5,191 bases of DNA from Nocardioides sp. (lineage in GTDB: Bacteria; Actinomycetota; Actinomycetes; Propionibacteriales; Nocardioidaceae), in contig JAKFXV010000324.1 of assembly GCA_021731205.1 (NCBI GenBank), positions 1 through 5,191 on the forward strand. Direction: 5' to 3'. Shown piece by piece: positions 1 through 5,191 of this stretch. Within the stretch, counting starts at the first letter, position 1, and each line of letters opens with the position of its first letter. The notes under the pieces are model-generated. The model searched no databases and was not told the origin of the DNA. It saw only the letters and a list, made by a program, of their open reading frames with translations. Both the position numbers and the translations under genes were made by a program.

Positions 1-23
1 TCCAAGCCGGGGATCGTACTCAT
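1..23 (-). CDS. Possible start of a further leftward gene (partial, truncated at the window edge)
   Basis: An ATG on the minus strand at 23-21 opens a frame reading MSTIPGL before the window ends. It lies 32 bp downstream of the permease A stop codon. Codon third positions are mostly G or C, as in real genes here. A TAGAGT hexamer (minus strand, 38-33) sits 9 nt before the ATG and is the same hexamer found before ATPase B, so a nearly leaderless start is conceivable. There is no convincing Shine-Dalgarno sequence. Seven codons cannot identify a product, and this could be chance. If real, it either extends the exporter operon or starts a new unit. Confidence 0.25.
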
Positions 24-55
24 CGCTCGGCAACTCTACGCGGCTGCGCCCCCGC

Positions 56-765
56 TCAGGTTTCGCCCCGCATCGAGAACGACCGCAGCCTGAGGCCGGT
101 GAACCACACCCCGGCGAGCATCACGACGGCGGCCGCCGAGACGGCGTACGCGATGCCGACGCCGACGGTGAGGACCACCTCCGCCTCAACGCTCGCGGCC
201 GCCTGGCGGCTCCATGCGCCGATGCTGACCCAGCGCACGCCGACCAGCAGGTTGCCGAGCAGGCCCTCCCAGAAGAACACGAACAGCAGGCCGGCGACGA
301 CCGCGTGGCGGGTCAGCGCGGCGAGGGCCAAGAACAGCCCGGTGTATGCCGCGCTGGCCAGCACCCCGGCCGCGAACCACGCGAGCGACAGATCAGTGCT
401 GCCCGGTGAGATCACCAGGCCGAGCAGGGGCAGCGGCACGGCGCCGAACAGCACCGTCGCACCGAGGGCGACGACGAACTTGCTGGCCGCAACGACGCGG
501 CGGCTGACCGGTTTGGCGAGCAGATAGACGATCGAGCCGTCATCGATCTCCGGGCCGAGCACGGAGGACGTGGCCAGCAGCGCCACCAACGGCAACGCGA
601 TCCCGAGTCCGAGACCGGCCACGACCTCGTCGTACCCGACGTCGGGGCCGGCCAGCGCTCGGATGGTGACCGCGAGTGCGGCCAACGCGAGCGGGAGCAC
701 GAGGAGTAACAAGAACCGCTTGCGGCCCAGCAGCGCCTGCGCCGACAGTTGGATGATCACGAGGT

Positions 766-769
<4 letters not shown>
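56..769 (-). CDS. ABC-2 type transporter permease (permease A)
   Basis: This 237-residue protein is the membrane half of an ABC-2 exporter, expected to pair in the cytoplasmic membrane with the ATPase encoded just upstream. About six hydrophobic segments are visible, near residues 19-36, 49-71, 98-120, 129-152, 157-177 and 200-222. Between the second and third lies the ABC-2 permease hallmark EIDDGSIVYLLAKPVSR (residues 74-90), a cytoplasmic stretch that also appears in permease B. There is no cleavable signal peptide. The ATG at 769 overlaps the ATPase A stop as ATGA (4 bp), which fixes the start and implies translational coupling; only a weak GGTGG precedes it. The length is typical of the short ABC-2 permeases. 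The substrate is unknown. It is the last certain gene of the operon, and no clear terminator hairpin follows it in the remaining 55 bp. Confidence 0.9.
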
Positions 770-1676
<907 letters not shown>

Positions 1677-1680
<4 letters not shown>

Positions 1681-2564
1681 CGCGCGGCCGCCCGCCGATA
1701 GCGCCACACGAGCAGACCGATGCCGCCGAGGACGACCAGGAGTGCCACGGCGACGTAGAGCGCCTGCATCGGGGCGCCTGAAGGAGGTGTGATGGCGTCG
1801 ATGGAGGAGTCAAGAACGCCCGCCGCTATCCCGCGATACAGCGAGTACGGCGCCAGCAGGCCGGCGTACTCGCCGACGCGGTCGGAGGCTTCGTCGTACG
1901 CAATCGCCTGGACGGCGGCGATCATGCCGTAGCCGAAGAGCAGCACCGCGATGCTCGCGACCACGCCGAAGCCGCGGCGTGTCGACCACGCGCTGATCAC
2001 ACCGGTCACACTCGCGAGCATGCCCGCCAGCAGCACGGCGGCGAGGACGGCCCAGCCGGCCTCGGTGAGCTGGTCCACGACGTCGGCCTCCGACAGCAGA
2101 GCGCCGAGGAGCAGCACGACGATCGGAGTGACGAGGAAGATCAACAGGGCCACCGTCAGCGAACACCACCGCATCAACGCGTAGGTCGCCGAGCGCAGCG
2201 GGCGGGCGAGGTAGAGCACGATCGAGCCGTGCCTCAGGTCGCGAGAGAACAGGATCGGCGCCTGCGCCGCGGCGAAGACGCTCAGCAACATCTGCGTCTG
2301 GCCGGCGTACGCGGCGTACCCGATGGGGAGCTCGTCGAGGTTGGTGAACACCATCACCGCCACGAGGATCAAGGCCGGCAACAAGTTGAGGCCGAGCAGG
2401 ATGAACGGCAGCAGTTTGGACTTGCCCGATCGGCCCAGCCCGAACGCATTGCGCAGGCCTGTGACGAACAATGCGAGGGCGATCCGGCCCTCCGCCTGAC
2501 GGATCCCGGCGTAAGGCCGGTAGCCGAGATCGTGGATCACCCCGCTGCGGGACTCAGGCGTCAT
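1677..2564 (-). CDS. ABC-2 type transporter permease with N-terminal GYRPYxGxR motif (permease B)
   Basis: This 295-residue membrane protein is expected to partner ATPase B. Its cytoplasmic N-terminus carries DLGYRPYAGIR (12-22), a motif I know from many actinobacterial ABC permeases of unassigned substrate. About six membrane segments follow, near 52-74, 91-107, 128-155, 170-192, 200-221 and 268-287, and the tail is basic (WRYRRAAAR). The ABC-2 hallmark SRDLRHGSIVLYLARPLRS (107-125) lies between the second and third segments. The start is set at 2564: it is preceded by GGGGGAG on the minus strand, 7 nt from the ATG, and the conserved motif begins soon after. An in-frame extension to 2684 would add 40 non-hydrophobic, Ser/Arg/Thr-rich residues that overlap ATPase B and look like shadow translation. 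The gene overlaps ATPase B by 11 bp and ATPase A by 4 bp. The substrate is unknown. Confidence 0.91.
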
Positions 2565-3564
2565 GGGAGAGCTCCCCCTCAACAGCCGCGAGCGAGGGTG
2601 TGTCGAGATTGAAGACGTCCTCGATGCGGTGGTGGTCGGCCTGGATTCGGACCAGCCCGACCTCGGCGTCGCAGGCGGCGTCACGGATCACGTCGTAGAC
2701 GCGATCCCCCACGCCTGGTGGTGGTTCGATCGCCAGCAACTGACCTCGCGGGATGCTATCCAGGCCGGCGGCTCGCAGTGCCTCGGCCATCCGGGCGGTG
2801 GGGTGAGTGTCGCCGATCACCTCGATGAGCAAGGTGCCGGTGTCCACCATGAAATCGGTCGTCGCGGAGGCGCGCAGCAGTCGGCCCCCGTCGAGGACCA
2901 CCACGTGATCGCTCACCCGCTCGAGCTCTCCCAACAGGTGGGAGGTCACCAAGACCGCAATGCCGAAGTCGTGCCCGATCCGGCGTACGAGAGCAAGCAT
3001 GTCGTCACGGGCGGCCGGATCCAGTCCGTTGGTGGGCTCATCGAGCATCACCAGGCGGGGATCGTGAACCAGTGCTTGGGCAAGCTTGGCGCGCTGCTTC
3101 ATGCCGGTGGAGTAGCCACCCATCGGGCGATAGCGCTCCTCGGCGAGCCCGACGTGCCGCAAGACGTCGGCCGTGCGTTCGCGCGCCGCCGTGCGGGGCA
3201 GGCCGGACATCTGGGCCAGGTGCACGATGAAGTCGCTCGCGCTCACGTCCGGAGGCAGGCAGTCGTGCTCGGGCATGTAGCCCACCGCGCGCCGAATGGC
3301 CTCGCCCTCGGTCGTGGGATCGTGGCCCAGAACTCGTGCCCGCCCAGATGTCGGCTCGAGGAGACCCAGCAGGATCTTGATCAGCGTCGACTTGCCTGCG
3401 CCGTTCGCGCCCACCAACCCGGTGACTCCGCCGCCCAGACTCACATCCAGACTGTCGAGCGCGACAACGCTGCCGTACCTCTTGGTGAGGCCACCGGTGC
3501 GCACCACGACGTCGGATCCCTGGACCTCATGCGGCACAGTCGCTGAGATCGGTTCGCTATGCAT
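2554..3564 (-). CDS. ABC transporter ATP-binding protein (ATPase B), first gene of the exporter operon
   Basis: This 336-residue cytoplasmic ATPase is expected to drive permease B. Motifs are Walker A GANGAGKST (52-60, Lys58), signature GYSTGMKQR (150-158), Walker B LVMLDEPTNGLDP (171-183, Asp175 and Glu176) and H-loop TSH (His209). The Q-loop is GYMPEHD, with Glu99 in place of Gln, as in ATPase A. About 125 residues follow the H-loop, including RIEDVF (313-318), the counterpart of SLESVF in ATPase A. The start at 3564 is chosen because a TAGAGT -10 hexamer ends exactly 7 nt before this ATG, as expected for a leaderless mRNA. An alternative ATG at 3591 has AGGA 8 nt upstream and would add nine residues, so it cannot be excluded. 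A start at 3702 would run into the divergent gene and is unlikely. It shares the Walker and GVTGL features of ATPase A but differs widely elsewhere, so any duplication is old. Confidence 0.93.
   Translation of the reverse strand: MHSEPISATVPHEVQGSDVVVRTGGLTKRYGSVVALDSLDVSLGGGVTGLVGANGAGKSTLIKILLGLLEPTSGRARVLGHDPTTEGEAIRRAVGYMPEHDCLPPDVSASDFIVHLAQMSGLPRTAARERTADVLRHVGLAEERYRPMGGYSTGMKQRAKLAQALVHDPRLVMLDEPTNGLDPAARDDMLALVRRIGHDFGIAVLVTSHLLGELERVSDHVVVLDGGRLLRASATTDFMVDTGTLLIEVIGDTHPTARMAEALRAAGLDSIPRGQLLAIEPPPGVGDRVYDVIRDAACDAEVGLVRIQADHHRIEDVFNLDTPSLAAVEGELSHDA
2565..2578 (-). promoter_or_regulatory. Shine-Dalgarno of permease B inside a small potential hairpin
   Basis: On the minus strand GGGGGAGCTCTCCC lies directly before the permease B ATG. 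It contains the Shine-Dalgarno-like GGGGGAG and is also an imperfect inverted repeat. As RNA it could fold into a 5-bp stem (one G-U pair) with an AGCU tetraloop that would hide the ribosome binding site. Ribosomes finishing ATPase B read through this segment and stop at 2554, so they would open it. That fits translational coupling, but the stem is short and no folding calculation was run. Confidence 0.4.
3543..3550 (+). repeat. Third copy of the CTGAGATC octamer, inside the 5' end of ATPase B
   Basis: The octamer CTGAGATC occurs here within ATPase B codons 5-8, about 15 bp downstream of its proposed start. It matches the core of the tandem pair at 3623-3646 in the same orientation. It may be coincidental because it lies in coding sequence, but its position just downstream of the ATPase B promoter would suit a repressor contact. 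Confidence 0.35.
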
Positions 3565-3571
3565 GGCTTCG

Positions 3572-3577
3572 ACTCTA
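3572..3577 (-). promoter_or_regulatory. Candidate -10 element (TAGAGT) of a leaderless promoter for the exporter operon
   Basis: On the minus strand TAGAGT fits the actinobacterial -10 consensus TANNNT and is followed by 7 nt and then the ATG of ATPase B. That spacing would put the transcription start at or next to the A of the ATG, giving an mRNA without a 5' leader. No good -35 element is visible 16-18 bp upstream, where the sequence reads around ATCCGG, so activator dependence is possible. This is inferred from pattern only. Confidence 0.55.
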
Positions 3578-3622
3578 GGCCCCACTTCCATGGGCCGGAT
3601 CCTGGCTCGTCCCCGAGCGGTC

Positions 3623-3646
3623 CCTGAGATCGTCTGGCCTGAGATC
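3623..3646 (+). repeat. Tandem direct repeat CCTGAGATC, candidate operator
   Basis: CCTGAGATC occurs at 3623-3631 and again at 3638-3646, start to start 15 bp apart, in the divergent intergenic region. TCTGG also recurs beside each copy, 1 bp after the first and overlapping the end of the second. The first copy reaches the -35 zone and the second sits between -35 and -10 of the rightward promoter, so a protein bound here could control the small membrane gene and perhaps the operon on the other side. The regulator is unknown; the site is a prediction from repetition alone. Confidence 0.45.
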
Positions 3647-3653
3647 TGGTAGC

Positions 3654-3659
3654 TAGGCT
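3654..3659 (+). promoter_or_regulatory. Candidate -10 element (TAGGCT) of a leaderless promoter for the small membrane protein
   Basis: TAGGCT matches TANNNT and is followed by exactly 7 nt before the ATG at 3667, mirroring the arrangement on the opposite strand. There is no Shine-Dalgarno sequence before this ATG, which supports a leaderless transcript starting at the ATG. No clear -35 box is seen; the -35 zone is instead occupied by the CCTGAGATC repeats. Confidence 0.55.
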
Positions 3660-3666
3660 GATCGGC

Positions 3667-4008
3667 ATGGAGACCTTGGAGAACGTCGTACTCGTCGTGC
3701 ACTTCCTTGGCTGGGCCGCACTCTTCGGCGGACTGGTGGTTCAGATCCGCTCAGCGGAGAAGGCGATCACACCGGCGATCCGGGATGGGATCGGCACCGC
3801 CGTAGCGGCCGGCATCGCGCTCGTCGGCTTCCTCGAGGCGGGCGACGACACGGTCAACCACACCAAGGTCGGCGTGAAGTTGACGGTCGGGCTGGTCATC
3901 TTGGTGTTGGTGATGGCCAACGCTCGCAAACGCCAGATCCCCGAGGGCCTGTTCTGGGCGATCCTCGCGCTCACCGTGACCAACGTCGGCGTGGCCGTGG
4001 TGTGGTGA
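3667..4008 (+). CDS. Small four-helix integral membrane protein, function unknown
   Basis: This 113-residue protein is almost wholly membrane-embedded, with four hydrophobic segments near residues 6-26, 41-57, 68-84 and 93-112. The first holds VVHFLGWAALFGG (His12 followed by paired glycines). The loop before the third segment contains DDTVNHTKVGVK (60-71), and the loop after it is basic (NARKRQ, 85-90). The overall look, a His near the start of helix 1 with a following Gly-Gly, loosely recalls small CopD/DUF2269-like membrane proteins, but I cannot assign a family. I recall similar unnamed proteins in other Actinobacteria. The ATG is chosen because a TAGGCT -10 hexamer precedes it by 7 nt. 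The gene diverges from the exporter operon and converges on the response regulator with only 3 bp between stop codons. Whether it works with either neighbour is unknown. Confidence 0.85.
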   Translation: METLENVVLVVHFLGWAALFGGLVVQIRSAEKAITPAIRDGIGTAVAAGIALVGFLEAGDDTVNHTKVGVKLTVGLVILVLVMANARKRQIPEGLFWAILALTVTNVGVAVVW

Positions 4009-4011
4009 GGG

Positions 4012-4674
4012 TCAGAGTAGGCGGCGGTCGGAGGCCCAGCGAGTGAGTTCGTGCCGGGAGGAGAGCTGCAGCTTGCGCAGCACACTCGACATGTGGGTCT
4101 CGACCGTCTTGATGGAGATGAACAGCTCCTTGGCCACCTCCTTGTAGGCGTAGCCACGCGCGATCAGCCGCATCACCTCGCGCTCGCGCTCGGTGAGCCG
4201 GTCCAAGTCCTCGTCCACCGCGGCGACCTCGATCGACCCGGCGAACGCGTCGAGCACGAAGCCTGCGAGGCGCGGCGAGAAGACGGCATCTCCTTCGCTG
4301 ACCCGGACGATCGCGGCCACCAGCTCAGTGCCCGTGATCGTCTTCGTGACATAGCCGCGGGCCCCGCCTCGGATCGTGCCGATGACGTCCTCCGCCGCAT
4401 CGCTCACGCTCAGCGCCAGGAATCGGGTCGCGGGGGCCTGGCTGCGCCGCATCACCTCGACCCCGCCGCCCCCGGGTAGATGCACGTCGAGGAGGACGAC
4501 GTCGGGTAGGTGCCGATCGACCGCGGCGACACCTTCGGCGACATCGGCCGCCTCGGCGAGCACGCGCACGGCGACGGGCGCCGCCTTGTCTGCCTCGACG
4601 AGCTCCGCTCGCACCCCCCGACGGAACATCGCATGGTCGTCGACCAGCACCACGGTGATCTCGGGCCTAGCCAT
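4012..4674 (-). CDS. LuxR/NarL-type two-component response regulator
   Basis: This 220-residue regulator has an N-terminal receiver domain (about 5-125) and a C-terminal LuxR-type helix-turn-helix (about 157-215). Receiver residues are all in place: acidic pair Asp12-Asp13, phospho-acceptor Asp63 in LLDVHLPGGGG, switch Ser89, Tyr108 and Lys111 in GYVTK. The DNA-binding domain begins LTEREREVMRLIARG and holds the recognition segment FISIKTVETHMSSVLRKL (185-202). It is expected to be phosphorylated by the kinase encoded just upstream and to act as a transcription factor. The ATG at 4674 has a textbook AAGGAG 6 nt upstream and overlaps the kinase stop by 8 bp; a longer frame to 4986 is shadow translation of the kinase. 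Sequence features (LSVSDAAEDVIG, the AYKE variant before the HTH) match my recollection of the actinobacterial group that includes Streptomyces MacR. Target genes are not identifiable here. Confidence 0.95.
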   Translation of the reverse strand: MARPEITVVLVDDHAMFRRGVRAELVEADKAAPVAVRVLAEAADVAEGVAAVDRHLPDVVLLDVHLPGGGGVEVMRRSQAPATRFLALSVSDAAEDVIGTIRGGARGYVTKTITGTELVAAIVRVSEGDAVFSPRLAGFVLDAFAGSIEVAAVDEDLDRLTEREREVMRLIARGYAYKEVAKELFISIKTVETHMSSVLRKLQLSSRHELTRWASDRRLL

Positions 4675-5191
4675 GGTTGTCTCCTTCGGTTCGGGGCATG
4701 TGGAGTCGAATCTCGGTGCCTTCGCCAACGGCGGAGCGCACGTCGGCCGACCCGCCGTGGCGCTCCATCCGGCCGATGATGCTGTTGCGCACGCCCAACC
4801 GGTCCTCGGCCACCGTCGCCAGGTCGAACCCGGTGCCCCGGTCGCGGACGAATACGTCGACCGCTGCGTCGGTGACCTCCGCGTAGACGTCGATCCGGCC
4901 CGTCCCCGCGTGCTTTGCGGCGTTCGTGACGGCCTCACCCACGGCCCGGAGCAACGGCTGCAGTGCCTCGCCGACCGGGCAGTCACCTACGGAGACCACG
5001 TCGACACTCACGTCGTGGTTGTCCTCGAGCTCGGCAGCCAGGGTTCGCAACGACGCCGCGAAGGTGCCCTCGCCGACCGCGTCGCCTTGATAGAGCCACG
5101 ACCGGAGATCGCGCTCTTGCGAGCGGGCCAGTCTCGCCACGATCGACGCGTCGTGCGCGTTCTTCTGGATCAGCGCCAGGGTCTGCAGCAC
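4667..5191 (-). CDS. Sensor histidine kinase, C-terminal part (partial, continues beyond the right edge)
   Basis: These 174 residues are the end of a NarL-partner (HisKA_3/HPK7-like) histidine kinase. The first visible residues, (V)LQTLALIQ, are the tail of the dimerisation/phosphoacceptor helix; in this family the His lies a few residues earlier, so it should be just outside the window. The first codon here is GTG, most likely an internal Val rather than a start. The ATPase domain shows the N-box GEAVTNAAKHAG (85-96, Asn90), the G1 box DRGTGFD (117-123), a G2-like LGVRNSIIGRM (132-142) and GEGTEIRLHMP (156-166). The stop overlaps the response regulator start by 8 bp, so the two are a cognate pair in one operon. 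Similar actinobacterial kinases (MacS-like) often carry an N-terminal PspC membrane domain, which suggests envelope sensing; that part is not visible. Confidence 0.92.
   Translation of the reverse strand: MLQTLALIQKNAHDASIVARLARSQERDLRSWLYQGDAVGEGTFAASLRTLAAELEDNHDVSVDVVSVGDCPVGEALQPLLRAVGEAVTNAAKHAGTGRIDVYAEVTDAAVDVFVRDRGTGFDLATVAEDRLGVRNSIIGRMERHGGSADVRSAVGEGTEIRLHMPRTEGDNHG
4681..4686 (-). promoter_or_regulatory. Strong Shine-Dalgarno (AAGGAG) of the response regulator
   Basis: On the minus strand AAGGAG lies 6 nt before the ATG at 4674, inside the last codons of the kinase. It decides the response regulator start among several in-frame options. It is the strongest ribosome binding site in the window, which suggests that the regulator is made in excess of the kinase. 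Confidence 0.8.

Noticed and set aside
39..55. A G+C-rich stretch after the permease A stop as a rho-independent terminator
   Set aside because: Only 3-4 bp stems can be drawn and no T-run follows on the minus strand.
1..93. A plus-strand frame open from the left edge to a TGA at 91-93, as the tail of another gene
   Set aside because: Thirty codons without recognisable features, overlapping the end of permease A by 38 bp; chance frames of this length are expected at this base composition.
2563..3546. A 327-codon open frame on the plus strand opposite ATPase B
   Set aside because: It is a shadow of ATPase B. The minus strand carries complete Walker A, signature, Walker B and H-loop motifs, while the plus frame shows no recognisable domain and is rich in His, Gln and Gly as expected of antisense reading in high-G+C DNA.
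3565..3702. A longer ATPase B starting at 3702
   Set aside because: It would overlap the divergent membrane gene by 36 bp and absorb both candidate promoters. The added residues show no domain features. A modest extension to 3591 remains possible.
4051..4479. A 142-codon plus-strand open frame opposite the response regulator
   Set aside because: It lies antisense to clear receiver and LuxR domains, has no ribosome binding site or recognisable motif, and its composition is that of antisense translation.
4675..4986. An N-terminal extension of the response regulator by 104 residues
   Set aside because: The extension lies wholly inside the kinase gene in another frame and is low-complexity Ser/Arg/Thr. 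The ATG at 4674 has AAGGAG at ideal spacing and the receiver domain begins immediately after it.
5189..5191. The GTG at the right edge as the true start of the histidine kinase
   Set aside because: It falls within the phosphoacceptor helix, with the conserved His expected just upstream, so it is almost certainly an internal Val codon and the gene continues outside the window.

Overview
The window looks like chromosomal DNA from a high-G+C actinobacterium. The base composition is roughly two-thirds G+C by eye, third codon positions are mostly G or C, and several genes overlap at their stop/start codons. Two promoters have the TANNNT-N7-ATG leaderless layout common in that phylum, and the response regulator is of a type I associate with Actinobacteria. 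A Nocardioides-like (Propionibacteriales) host would fit, but that is inference. I see no tRNA, rRNA, CRISPR, insertion sequence or other mobile element.

Layout. Positions 56-3564 hold four leftward genes forming one translationally coupled operon. Its order is ATPase B (2554-3564), permease B (1677-2564), ATPase A (766-1680) and permease A (56-769). These are two ATPase/permease pairs of the ABC-2 (NatA/DrrA-like) class, and the coding regions overlap by 11, 4 and 4 bp. A possible fifth leftward gene starts at position 23 and runs off the left edge. The interval 3565-3666 is a divergent promoter region with a candidate leaderless promoter on each strand and two copies of CCTGAGATC; a third, shorter copy lies just inside ATPase B. 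Rightward from 3667 is a small four-helix membrane protein (3667-4008) of unknown function. It converges, with a 3-bp gap, on a leftward two-component system: a LuxR/NarL-type response regulator (4012-4674) and, overlapping it by 8 bp, the C-terminal part of its histidine kinase (4667 to beyond 5191).

How the parts may work together. The two ATPase/permease pairs could be two homodimeric-type exporters or one mixed complex; sequence alone cannot say, and no substrate can be named. The kinase/regulator pair resembles the actinobacterial group whose kinases often carry an N-terminal PspC membrane domain (MacS/MacR-like), which suggests cell-envelope sensing. The PspC part would lie outside this window and was not seen. 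Whether the regulator controls the exporter operon or the small membrane gene is an open question. The individual genes belong to known families. I found no clear evidence of a wholly new system, but the tandem exporter cassette, the shared divergent control region and the unnamed membrane protein deserve a closer look.
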